From contig JANQFV010000003.1 in assembly GCA_028277645.1 (NCBI GenBank), positions 1 through 64,000 of the forward strand: a DNA stretch of 64,000 nucleotides, given 5' to 3'. The notes under the pieces were generated by a model that saw only the letters and a list, made by a program, of their open reading frames with translations, did not search any database and had not been told where the DNA came from. The DNA is from Phycisphaerae bacterium (GTDB taxonomy: Bacteria; Planctomycetota; Phycisphaerae; UBA1845; Fen-1342). The translations under genes were made by a program, and so were the position numbers. Within the stretch, counting starts at the first letter, position 1. Every line of letters begins with the position of its first letter. Shown piece by piece: positions 1 to 8,413 of the stretch.

Positions 1-3000
1 GCCGCTCAGATCGCCCGACCATTGGTCGAACGTCCAGCCCAGGTCGGCCAGAGCCGTCAGGTCGACGACCGAGCCGTAGGTGTACGTCGCCTGGTCCGGG
101 TCCTTATCGACCGAACCGTTGCCAACCGTACTTACCGTCAGCGTGTACTGGTCCTGCGTGAACACTGCCGTCACGGTCTTGTGGCCGTCCATGATGATCG
201 TCTCGGGGTTCGTGGAACCGGTCAGGTCGCCCTCCCAGTGATCGAACGTCCAGCCCGGGTCGGCGTTTGCCGTTAACTGCACAGGCGTGTCCGCCGGATA
301 CGATCCGCCTGACGGATCGAGATCAACGCTGCCCTGACCGTTGGTGTTAACTGTCAGCGAGTACTCCGCTCCGTCATCACAGCCAACGCCCATCACCTGG
401 AACGCGTCGAGCCCGGCCTCGACGATCGACTGCGTGTCGCCGTCGTTCACCGTAAAGCGGATTTTCATGTTGGCGGTGAGGGTGACGCTGGCGGCATCGA
501 GATCGGCCTGTTCAATCACGTGGCTGCGCCAACTCAATCCACCGTTTGTGAAATGATTGGCGATCTGGGTCCAGGAGCCAGAGCCTCCGTTGTTGTTGAT
601 CTCGACGAGCAGCCGGTCTGTCCCGTCGATATTGGTGAGATAGAGGTAGTAGTCATAGCTGATCGTGATGCCGCCGCCGGACATGTCGATTGTGGGTGAC
701 GTGAGGCGCACCGATCCGTTGTCCACGTCGGTGTTTCCGATCTCGTTCTGTGTGAGGTAGCACTGGCCGCTGCCGTCGGAATCCGAAGCCGGGTCGTAGG
801 TCCAGCCGGGGTCGTCGACCGGCACGCCGCGTTGCCAATCACCGCTGGAGGCCCCGAGATTCTCGGCGATCCAGCCTTGATCGGTCTCGAAGTTGTCATC
901 CATCAGCGTTGTGACAGCGCCGACCCAGGCCGTGTAGACGGTGGTGGGCGCATCGGCGGGCGAATAGATGGTCGTGCCGCCATCACCCTGCGCACTGATA
1001 TAGAACTCGGGTGTATCGGCACAGCTTGCCGCGGGCAGCGTGGCTTCGTAGAGATCGCCGCTCACCGGCATCAGCGCCGAGGTGAGATACGTTCCCCCAT
1101 CGTAGCGATAATGCAGCGTCGGGCTGCCGGGAACGAGGTTCTCGCCCAACTCGATGATCTCGACGTCAAAGTTGGTCGGCGTTCCCGGCGCGACGATCTC
1201 AGGCGCTCCGCTTGGCAGCGTAATCGCGAGTGCTCCGGGCTCGTCAACGGTGAAGTTGTGGTTCGAGATGTCGAAGAAGATGTTGCCGGCGCCCTCTATC
1301 TTGACGCGCGCCGTGGTCGTGGGGGCGTTCGGAACGACGATGGTCTCCGACCCGTCGTTCGGCGTGTTCGCGGCCAGCGTAATTGGATACGTGTATCCGC
1401 CATCCGTCGAGAGCAGGATGTTGACCTGGCTCGCATTGACCGGCGAACCATCCGTTCCAGCAACATTCCACGTCACGGTTGCCAAGCCGGACCAGACGTC
1501 CGACAAGCTGTTCGGCGACGTCACCGTGAACGGGCCGGAGCCACTGTCGACGGTCACCTGCATGTCGTCGTAGTCGACGCCGCCACCACCCGCGCGCTCG
1601 TCTCGAGCCGTCACGCGAAAGACCATCGTCCGGCTCGTGGTGGGAAGCTGTTCGCCGATGGGCGTCGTGTTACTGAGCAGTTCCGCAAGCCGGGGAAACG
1701 TCCTGGATGGGTCCGTCGTGGGCGACCAGGAGCGGAAGAGCGGGCTCGATCCATTGTCTGACGCCGACAAGGGCGCCTGCGGCCCCAGGTCGCGCTCTTC
1801 CCAGCAGTACGTCGGCGTATCGCCGTCCGGATCGCTGCCGACCGCGGTGAGCGTGAAGGGAGTGCTCGCCGGAATCGTGTAGTTGGCGCCGGCGCTGACG
1901 GTCGGGTCCGTGTTCCCCGTGCCTGTGGTCACGGGACAGTTGTCACCATCGTCGTTGGTCACGTAGTTTCGAATTTCACGAATGCTCTCGGAGTGGAAGT
2001 ATGGATCGCTGTGATTCTGAAGGTCGTCGGCACCACAAATGCCGGCGTATGCCATGATGGTTGATCCACTCCCAGGCTCGTAGGCGGTTGGGCCGTTGCG
2101 GTTACCGCCGCTGCAACTTCCGTTGCTACCATTGAACGTGTGGTTACCGCCGAACTGATGCCCCATCTCATGCGCGACGTAGTCCACGTCGAACGGGTCG
2201 CCGATGGGGGCGCCGCGCCCGGTGACGCCGCCCGCCTTCCAGCCGGTCACGCAGACGACGCCGAGGTATGCGACGCCGCCGCCACCGGTGCTGAAGACGT
2301 GGCCAATGTCGTAGTTCGCATTGCCGATCACGCTGTCGACGGTGGACTGGTTCTGGCTCAGCATCGCGCCCCCGTTGGAGTTGTTGTACGGGTCGGTGCC
2401 ACCGTTCGTGTATACGAGCTGGTCGTTGTTGGCCACGAGGACCATACGGATGGCGAGTTCGGTTTCGTAGATTCCCGTCACGCGATTAACCGTGGTCACG
2501 ATCGCGGCCATGCCCGCCGCAACCGTCCCGCCGTGAAACTGCGTGTATTCGCCGGTCGCGGCGCATGCCAGTCGATAGGTACGAAGTGTCTCACCCGTTC
2601 GAGCGGTGGGTCCGCTGCCGGCCGAACTCGAGCGTGCGCCAGGTCCCGGCAGCAGGTCACAGCAGAAATCTCGTGTAATGGCCTGATAATCGCGCTTGTG
2701 ATAGCTCACGTGCAGCGTGTTGTCGTCGCGGTTGTACGGATCGATGTACACCGCACCCGACGGCGCGAGAATCTGCGCGTGGAATCCCGCCGGCGTCCAG
2801 TCGAATCGCACGCGCGCAGTCGGATCGTCGATTCCCTGACCCAAGTACGTCCGGATCTCTGGGAACTTGGCAGCCAGCTCCGGTTCCATGATCGGGGATT
2901 CCACGAACGCGAAACGGGCAAACGTCCCATCCGGCATCGGAAGTGCAATCTCAGCCAGAGAGCCCGAGGTCCCGACCAACGTCTCCGGCGGAGCGCCGGC

Positions 3001-3240
3001 AAGGGTGGCCGTGAGCGTGTCGGCATCGAGCCAGGACGCCTGACACGCGTTGGGTCGAACCCACGGCTCGCCCGCCAGTGTGTCGAGTGAGTCACGGTGT
3101 ACATTGTGCCAGACGCCGTCCGGTGATACCGGAACATATGCCGACTGCTGTGCCGAGCCGACAACAGCGCCCGCATAGGCGATCGTGAGAGTCAACAGAG
3201 CCGTGATTGTGTAAGCGCGCGTCAACATAGTCATACCCAT
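1..3240 (-). CDS. secreted M12B-like (reprolysin-type) zinc metalloprotease, C-terminus beyond window
   Basis: The frame stays open from the start at 3240 to base 1, giving 1080 visible residues with the stop outside the window. The N-terminus (MGMTMLTRAYTITALLTLTI, then an Ala-rich cleavage region) is a signal peptide; ATGs at 3234 and 3228 are alternative starts. The zinc site HEMGHQFGGNH (residues 357-367, bases 2140-2172) matches the HExxHxxGxxH signature of metzincins, and a downstream STIMAYAGIC supplies a Met-turn-like segment. After the catalytic region come Ig-like/Pro-Thr-rich segments, then a DDNFETDQGW module (about 778-960) resembling one in the C25 proteases at 55.7-61.7 kb. Two copies of a bacterial surface repeat (YSLTVNTNGQGSV..., YTLTVSTVGNGSV..., each ending near GWTFDxW) start at about 963. 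It is probably an exported protease. Substrate is unknown. Confidence 0.85.
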   Translation of the reverse strand, partial: MGMTMLTRAYTITALLTLTIAYAGAVVGSAQQSAYVPVSPDGVWHNVHRDSLDTLAGEPWVRPNACQASWLDADTLTATLAGAPPETLVGTSGSLAEIALPMPDGTFARFAFVESPIMEPELAAKFPEIRTYLGQGIDDPTARVRFDWTPAGFHAQILAPSGAVYIDPYNRDDNTLHVSYHKRDYQAITRDFCCDLLPGPGARSSSAGSGPTARTGETLRTYRLACAATGEYTQFHGGTVAAGMAAIVTTVNRVTGIYETELAIRMVLVANNDQLVYTNGGTDPYNNSNGGAMLSQNQSTVDSVIGNANYDIGHVFSTGGGGVAYLGVVCVTGWKAGGVTGRGAPIGDPFDVDYVAHEMGHQFGGNHTFNGSNGSCSGGNRNGPTAYEPGSGSTIMAYAGICGADDLQNHSDPYFHSESIREIRNYVTNDDGDNCPVTTGTGNTDPTVSAGANYTIPASTPFTLTAVGSDPDGDTPTYCWEERDLGPQAPLSASDNGSSPLFRSWSPTTDPSRTFPRLAELLSNTTPIGEQLPTTSRTMVFRVTARDERAGGGGVDYDDMQVTVDSGSGPFTVTSPNSLSDVWSGLATVTWNVAGTDGSPVNASQVNILLSTDGGYTYPITLAANTPNDGSETIVVPNAPTTTARVKIEGAGNIFFDISNHNFTVDEPGALAITLPSGAPEIVAPGTPTNFDVEIIELGENLVPGSPTLHYRYDGGTYLTSALMPVSGDLYEATLPAASCADTPEFYISAQGDGGTTIYSPADAPTTVYTAWVGAVTTLMDDNFETDQGWIAENLGASSGDWQRGVPVDDPGWTYDPASDSDGSGQCYLTQNEIGNTDVDNGSVRLTSPTIDMSGGGITISYDYYLYLTNIDGTDRLLVEINNNGGSGSWTQIANHFTNGGLSWRSHVIEQADLDAASVTLTANMKIRFTVNDGDTQSIVEAGLDAFQVMGVGCDDGAEYSLTVNTNGQGSVDLDPSGGSYPADTPVQLTANADPGWTFDHWEGDLTGSTNPETIIMDGHKTVTAVFTQDQYTLTVSTVGNGSVDKDPDQATYTYGSVVDLTALADLGWTFDQWSGDLSG

Positions 3241-3623
3241 CCGTTTCGAACGACCGATTGAGCGTCAAGTACTCGATGTGATCGCCATGGGACCGCTATC
3301 CCAGTCAGTCGGCAATCGTCACCGCTTCACGTGAATTGCGCGACGAGTGGCGCGTCACGCGTCCCGGAGCAGCCGCCAGCATTCGTTCTCGGCGGCGTCT
3401 TTCCAGGTACAGAGCAATCGCGGAATTGGGGTCCATCCTTCCCAAGCGCTCTCCGCCGCGGTGCTCAACCCGATAAGCAACGACCGGCTATAAACAGAGC
3501 GAGTACCGCTACGTATCGATGTTACGACTCGGCCCCGTGAATTGCAACGCGAAATGGGTGCCGACTGCTGTAAGTTGTCCCTGCGACGAACTTAAGCACC
3601 CGACGTCGGGCGTAGGCAGGAAA
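3241..3623. other. intergenic stretch
   Basis: No convincing gene. It holds the upstream region of the minus-strand metalloprotease and the 3' flank of the tRNA. A 21-bp stretch at 3389-3409 recurs exactly at 8528-8548, inside the XRE/ImmA gene. Confidence 0.5.
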
Positions 3624-3695
3624 GCGGGTGACCGGGGTCGAACCGGCAACATTCAGCTTGGAAGGCTGATGCTCTGCCAATTGAGCTACACCCGC
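3624..3695 (-). tRNA. tRNA-Gly (UCC anticodon)
   Basis: Read on the minus strand, the 72-nt sequence folds as a cloverleaf. The acceptor GCGGGTG pairs with CACCCGC, the D arm is GCTC...GAGC, and the anticodon arm CAGCCTTCCAAGCTG has TCC in the loop. The T arm contains GGTTCGACC. The 3' CCA is not encoded; TTT follows the acceptor stem. Confident by base pairing and by likeness to other bacterial tRNA-Gly(UCC). Confidence 0.93.
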
Positions 3696-3857
3696 GTGGC
3701 AGTCAGGCTGACGACTCGGTTCCGAATACGTGAGCCGCAGATCATGCTTGTCACACTCGCTAGCATAGCTACAGGTCTCAGTCGCGTCCACGATTCCTAT
3801 CGCGTGCGCGCGTCGGCCGGATCCTCGTGATCTCGTCGGCTGTGCTGCCATCGGCGA

Positions 3858-4505
3858 TCACGACTCACCGCCTTCCCGCGGTGGCACGTTTTTCAGCGCG
3901 CGCTCGACGTAGTACTTCCACGCACCCTGCACTTTTTCCAGCCGATACCCCGTTCCGCATTCCGGACAGCGGCTCTGCTCCGGCAGGCTGGTCAGTCGAT
4001 AGCCGCAGATCAGGCAGCGTGCGAAGTCAGCGGCGACCGTCGCGCGGGCAAAACGCCGCACGTGAATTCTGACGGCCAGATGTACGCAAATAATGAATCC
4101 GATGGCGATCAGTTCCACTAGCCCCAGCCCCCACGGCCAGATGAGCAAGACGCCCGCCGCCATGATCAAAGCAATGCCAGCCCCCGAGAACTTGATCCAC
4201 CGTACCTGCCGCCGAAGCGCCGGCGGCGGTATCGGTCTGCCCCAGTATGTCGTCGGGTACTCGGAATGCGGCCCGGCGTTATCCCTAGGCCAGGAGACCG
4301 GCGGGATCGGCGCCATGATCTTCCGCAACTCGCGATCGTCACTCGAGACCATCAGCGCCCCCCAATCCGGAACGTCTCGCGCGGCTTGCGCCTCATCCAT
4401 GCTCCTCACGGCGTTACTGCAGGCTACGCGTGCCACGGCCACCTGCACGTTACCATCGTCCAGAAGCGCCTCGATACGGTCGAAAGCAGGGTGCCACGAA
4501 TTCAT
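3858..4505 (-). CDS. membrane protein with C-terminal zinc ribbon
   Basis: 215 residues. A soluble N-terminal part of about 100 residues is followed by two adjacent hydrophobic segments (FSGAGIALIMAAGVLLIWPW and GLGLVELIAIGFIICVHLAV, about 107-147). The C-terminal ribbon is CLICGYRLTSLPEQSRCPECG (about 168-188), two CxxC knuckles. The same CxxCGYxL...CPECG module sits at the ends of the proteins at 20061-20435 and 36504-36896, so this is one of three local members of a planctomycete-type family. Function is not known. The N-terminal MNSWHPAFDRIEALLDDG is amphipathic and could be a protein-interaction segment. Confidence 0.75.
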   Translation of the reverse strand: MNSWHPAFDRIEALLDDGNVQVAVARVACSNAVRSMDEAQAARDVPDWGALMVSSDDRELRKIMAPIPPVSWPRDNAGPHSEYPTTYWGRPIPPPALRRQVRWIKFSGAGIALIMAAGVLLIWPWGLGLVELIAIGFIICVHLAVRIHVRRFARATVAADFARCLICGYRLTSLPEQSRCPECGTGYRLEKVQGAWKYYVERALKNVPPREGGES

Positions 4506-4733
4506 CTACCGCGAAACTCCCAATCGAGTTCAATGCGCCGCGTGCCAGCGGCGGCGCGGTCCGCTGGTCCGCTGTATCTTACCTGCGATCCGCGGGGCAA
4601 ACGCGTGTCGTGAGAACGTAACTGCAGTGCCCCCACTTCCCGCCGGTGCGATCCTCCCTTAATATCTCGGTTTGGAGATCCGTGTTTGGCGGCGTGTCGG
4701 GCTCGCCGATCGTCGTCCGCGGAGGAGTGTTGA

Positions 4734-6221
4734 GTGCAGAGCTTCGTGTATTATCCGACCGACGGCCGGACAGGGCCGCCGTGCCTGCACGGCGCGCATC
4801 TGCTCGGCAACGACGGGGTGCCCGTCCGCGGCGAGATCGAATGGCGCGACGGCGCCGTTTGCTGCCAGCCGCGGACACAGGACCCGGTCGGCATCTCGCT
4901 CATGTGGACCGTCCCCGACATTGGCACCGTCCACCTCCAGACCACGCGTCTGCCCGCTCGCGAGAAACCCTATCACCTGCACGTCGAGCTCGCCCGACAT
5001 CTGCTGATGCGCATCAGCATCAAGCGCGAGGAATGGGGCCTGTTCGATTACTCCGGCATGGACGAGATCGGCAAACAGATCGACGCCGCCCGGTCGGCAT
5101 TCGTCGAATCACTCCAGGCAACCGACCAGCCGGAGAAGGCCGCAAAACTGGCCGACCAGGCCCTCGCGATCGGTCTCAACGCCGCCGAGCAGATGAGCGA
5201 GTTTCACGCGAACATCTTCATCGCCCGACGCCAGCAGAGTGGCGGGTTCGCGAGCCCGTTCGTCGGCTTCACGGTGCCCGACGGGCTGGAGTCGACCAAG
5301 ATCCTCAAGTCGCTCAGTGGCACGTTTGACTTCGCCCGCATTCCGCTGGTCTGGCGGAGTATCCAACCGACCGAGCAAGACTGCCAGTACGAGCCGATTG
5401 AAGCCACGCTGAAAGCCTGCGCCGGCTGCAAGCTCTCGCTCCGCGGCGGCCCCCTGCTGACCTTTGGTATTCGCTCCGTCCCGGACTGGATGTATATCTG
5501 GGAGAACGACTTCGAGTCGATCTACGAAGCCGCGCGCGAGCACGTGCAGCGCACCGTGAAAAAGTTCGCCAAGTCGATCTCGTCGTGGATCGTCGTCAGC
5601 GGCATCCACGCCGACAGCGTGTTCGGCTTCAGCTTCGAGCAGATCATGGAATTGACGCGCATGGCGGCGACCGTGACGAAGCAGGTCGCGCCGCGCAGCC
5701 AGGTGATCGTCGATCTCTCGCAGCCGTGGGGTGAGTACTACGCCCGCAACCAGCAGACTATCCCGCCACTGCTGTACGCCGACATGGCGGTGCAGAGCGG
5801 GATCAACTTCGACGGCTTCGGTCTGCAACTGCTGTTCGGGATGGATGCGGAGGGGTTCCAGCTTCGCGACCCGCTCCAGGTCAGCTCGATGATCGACAAG
5901 CTCGCGAATCTGGGCAAGCCGCTACACGTGACGGCGTTGGGCGCACCATCACAGCCGCACGATGGCACGAGCGACCCACTCGCGATGGGCGGCCTCTGGC
6001 GGTCCGCCTGGTCTGAGGAAAAGCAGGCCGAGTGGCTGGCCCAGATCTGCGAGATTGCACTGTCGAAACCGTACGTCGAGACCGTCTGCCTCCAACCGCT
6101 CATCGACGGCGGCGACGACGTGATCCCCGACAGCGGGTTACTCGATCAGGACCATCAGCCCAAGCCGGTGCTGAAACGACTGGCTGATCTTCGACAACGC
6201 TTCCTGACCCCCGACGCGTGA
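4734..6221 (+). CDS. GH10 xylanase-like TIM-barrel protein, catalytic glutamates absent
   Basis: 495 residues from GTG at 4734, with GGAGGA 7 nt upstream at 4721-4726. An N-terminal all-beta region (about 1-110) precedes a barrel that resembles glycoside hydrolase family 10: FTVPDGLESTKILKSLSGTFDFARIPLVW is replaced at equivalent strands by the GH10-like order of motifs, and FDGFGLQ resembles the GH10 IDGIGLQ strand. The acid/base strand, normally WDVVNE, reads WIVVSG, with Gly290 in place of Glu. The nucleophile strand, normally TEL(D), reads TALG, with Ala401 in place of Glu. No signal peptide is visible. It overlaps the next gene by one base (TGATG), so the two are probably translationally coupled. 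I infer a carbohydrate-binding or structural role rather than hydrolysis. Confidence 0.65.
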   Translation: MQSFVYYPTDGRTGPPCLHGAHLLGNDGVPVRGEIEWRDGAVCCQPRTQDPVGISLMWTVPDIGTVHLQTTRLPAREKPYHLHVELARHLLMRISIKREEWGLFDYSGMDEIGKQIDAARSAFVESLQATDQPEKAAKLADQALAIGLNAAEQMSEFHANIFIARRQQSGGFASPFVGFTVPDGLESTKILKSLSGTFDFARIPLVWRSIQPTEQDCQYEPIEATLKACAGCKLSLRGGPLLTFGIRSVPDWMYIWENDFESIYEAAREHVQRTVKKFAKSISSWIVVSGIHADSVFGFSFEQIMELTRMAATVTKQVAPRSQVIVDLSQPWGEYYARNQQTIPPLLYADMAVQSGINFDGFGLQLLFGMDAEGFQLRDPLQVSSMIDKLANLGKPLHVTALGAPSQPHDGTSDPLAMGGLWRSAWSEEKQAEWLAQICEIALSKPYVETVCLQPLIDGGDDVIPDSGLLDQDHQPKPVLKRLADLRQRFLTPDA

Positions 6222-6622
6222 TGGCGTCCGACGGACACACCGCCGGCAAGTCCCCACCACAACAACTCGCCGCGCGAGCAATGCTCACCATTGCAGCGTT
6301 GCTAGTGCTGACACAAGCGGTGCTGGTCGCGGGCGGCAATCGAGGAACCGTAGCTCCGGCAATCGACGCGGAGTCCGCCAAACTCCGCCTCAATCCCAAT
6401 ATTGCGAGCGCCAGCGAACTGCAACTGCTGCCGCGCGTCGGGCCCAAACTCGCGCAGAACATCATCGACTACCGCGAGTCCGTCGCAACAACCCCGGCGT
6501 TTCGGGCGCTCGCCGATCTCCAGAACGTGCCGCGCATCGGGCCGATCACGGCCGAGCGACTGCGGCCGTTTCTCTCGTTTCCTTCCGAAGAACACGACGA
6601 ACCAGTTCTGGGAGCAGGATAG
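6221..6622 (+). CDS. ComEA-like helix-hairpin-helix membrane protein
   Basis: 133 residues from ATG 6221, whose A is the last base of the preceding TGA; GTG 6218 is an alternative. A single membrane anchor (AMLTIAALLVLTQAVLVAGG, about 20-40) leads to tandem HhH motifs: LNPNIASASELQLLPRVGPK, then LQNVPRIGPITAERLRPFL. This matches the ComEA DNA-binding domain, which in competent bacteria binds double-stranded DNA at the outer face of the membrane. No other competence gene is nearby, so a general DNA-binding role is equally possible. The stop abuts the manA start directly. Confidence 0.8.
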   Translation: MASDGHTAGKSPPQQLAARAMLTIAALLVLTQAVLVAGGNRGTVAPAIDAESAKLRLNPNIASASELQLLPRVGPKLAQNIIDYRESVATTPAFRALADLQNVPRIGPITAERLRPFLSFPSEEHDEPVLGAG

Positions 6623-7621
6623 ATGACGCATCCGCCGCAACCAGTCGTCTTCACTCCGATCTGCAAGGCCAAACCCTGGGGTGGACGACGCCTCGCCGAC
6701 CTGTTCGACAAGACCTTGCCCGCGGACGAGAAGATCGGCGAAACGTGGGAACTCTCGGGTCTGCCAGGCAACGAATCAGTCGTGCGCGACGGACCGCTCG
6801 CCGGAACACCCATATCGCAGCTCATGAGCGAATGGAGAGACGATCTGCTCGGCGGCGTGTCCACGGTCGATGGCGGCTTCCCCCTGCTGATCAAGTTCCT
6901 CGACGCGCGCGAACACCTCAGCGTTCAGGTACACCCCAAACCCGCGGCGGACGATCCGGCCGGTCGCCAGCCGGGCATTAAGCATGAAGCCTGGTTCATT
7001 CTCGACGCCGACCCCGGCGCGCAACTCTACGTCGGTCTCAAGGACGGCGTGACCGCCGCCGACGTTGCCCGCGTCGCAAACACCCCGGAGATGGTTGACG
7101 TGCTGCGGACCTGGAACGGCAAGCCCGGGCAGTGCTACTACCTGCCGAGCGGTACGCTGCACGCACTGGGCGCGGGCCTGGTTGTCGCCGAGGTGCAAAC
7201 GCCGAGTGACATCACCTACCGCACGTACGATTGGGGCCGCGTCGGGCTTGACGGAAAGCCGCGCGAGCTGCACATCGAACAGTCGCTTGCCAATATCCGC
7301 TATGACGTCACCGAAGACATGATCGTCCAACCGCCGCATACGGTGAGCAGCTTGGTCGGCCCGGCGACGCGCATGACGGCCTGTGAGCGGTTCGTCGAAG
7401 ATCTGATGGAGTTTCCGTCGAGGGATGAGCGTCCTCTGGTCGACGGTGCGATGCGGATCTGGATCGTGCTCGCGGGCGGCGGCGAGCTCGTGCTGGGCGA
7501 CCACCGCTGCCGCTTCAGGGCGGGCAACGTCGTGCTGATCCCCGCGGCGTGTGCCGGAGCAACCGTGCGAACGGCAGACGCGACACGTTGCCTGGAAGTG
7601 ACGATTCCGCCGACGAACTAG
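6623..7621 (+). CDS. manA: mannose-6-phosphate isomerase, class I
   Basis: 332 residues, the short class I form. It interconverts mannose-6-phosphate and fructose-6-phosphate and uses one zinc ion. Visible motifs: CKAKPWGGRRLA at the N-terminus, LIKFLDAREHLSVQVHP (Gln and His zinc ligands) near residue 100, KHEAWFIL (Glu ligand) near 115, and LPSGTLHALGAGLVVAEVQ (His ligand) near 175. A second cupin-like half follows. The ATG directly follows the TAG of the HhH gene, with GGAG about 10 nt upstream, so it is the third gene of the 4734-7621 operon. It is the only clear metabolic enzyme there and links the unit to sugar-phosphate or GDP-mannose supply. Confidence 0.92.
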   Translation: MTHPPQPVVFTPICKAKPWGGRRLADLFDKTLPADEKIGETWELSGLPGNESVVRDGPLAGTPISQLMSEWRDDLLGGVSTVDGGFPLLIKFLDAREHLSVQVHPKPAADDPAGRQPGIKHEAWFILDADPGAQLYVGLKDGVTAADVARVANTPEMVDVLRTWNGKPGQCYYLPSGTLHALGAGLVVAEVQTPSDITYRTYDWGRVGLDGKPRELHIEQSLANIRYDVTEDMIVQPPHTVSSLVGPATRMTACERFVEDLMEFPSRDERPLVDGAMRIWIVLAGGGELVLGDHRCRFRAGNVVLIPAACAGATVRTADATRCLEVTIPPTN

Positions 7622-7834
7622 GCCAAACAACCCCTAGGTTGCCATCAGAATCGTGCTGGTCCCTCAGTGCATTGCTGAAGTGCTACCTCACCCCAAACAC
7701 ACCAATCCAAGTGCCAGACGTGTCTCGTGAGTGCGCATCGCTATTCCGAGCGTCCTACGGCATACGAGCGCCATTCGGCGGAGTGCCTCGACGCTCAACG
7801 CGAAACGTAGTAGTCATTTAACCACTTCCCGTAT

Positions 7835-8344
7835 CTACGCTGACGCTACTTCATCGATATCCTCGAATCCAGCATCCGGTCCTAGTCGCGGAAGCGCGTC
7901 GGCTTTACGACGATCTACGAGCGCGGCGGCCAATACATCCGGCCGAACAGCTCGGCCGAGTGCTGCCGAGACCTTAACCGCGAACTTGGTGGCAACCTTA
8001 CTTTTGTAGATGAACGTGTCGGCACCGACGCCAAAATCGACGTATAGACGATCCACTATTCGCCATTCTTCATCACTGAAGAGGTCTGCTGGCACGGGCT
8101 TTGCGCGACGATGGTCGCCATCAAAGGTCTCCCATTTGCCATCCTTCCTGCGCCGGATCATGTAGTGAAGTAGAGTTTCTGCACCTAGCTGCTGCCCCGT
8201 TGCAGCGTTAAACGCGTCCGTTAGGCGAGCGCGTTCGACGGGGCGTCCGCGATACTGGTCGATCGGAATTCGGTAACTACGGTACAGTCGCCTAAGGGTC
8301 TCATCGTCGGCAGGCGAGAGCCGAACTGTCTTGCGAACTGGCAT
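7835..8344 (-). CDS. uncharacterised protein paired with XRE/ImmA regulator
   Basis: 169 residues; no family recognised. The start has AGAGAGA about 8 nt upstream. The N-terminal half is basic and helical (SPADDETLRRLYRSYRIPID, ERARLTDAFNAATGQQLGAE, HYMIRRRKDGKWETF) and could be a nucleic-acid-binding domain. The C-terminal half contains LFSDEEWRIVDRLYVDFGVG and ends in an acidic tail. It lies 69 nt downstream of the XRE/ImmA gene on the same strand, so the two are probably co-transcribed. Base composition is AT-richer than the flanking operons. A toxin-antitoxin or anti-phage role is possible from context only; no catalytic motif is evident. Confidence 0.6.
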   Translation of the reverse strand: MPVRKTVRLSPADDETLRRLYRSYRIPIDQYRGRPVERARLTDAFNAATGQQLGAETLLHYMIRRRKDGKWETFDGDHRRAKPVPADLFSDEEWRIVDRLYVDFGVGADTFIYKSKVATKFAVKVSAALGRAVRPDVLAAALVDRRKADALPRLGPDAGFEDIDEVASA

Positions 8345-8413
8345 TGAATTCTCTCTAAACTGCCGCTCAGCTGTTACCGAACGTCGGCGACGAGCTGGCA
8401 GCTCATGAATGTG

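Noticed and set aside
832-3090. Long plus-strand open frames (832-1761, 2140-3090)
   Set aside because: They are antisense to the M12B-like protease, whose minus-strand frame has a signal peptide, the zinc motif and recognisable domains; the plus frames are Arg-rich and without motifs.
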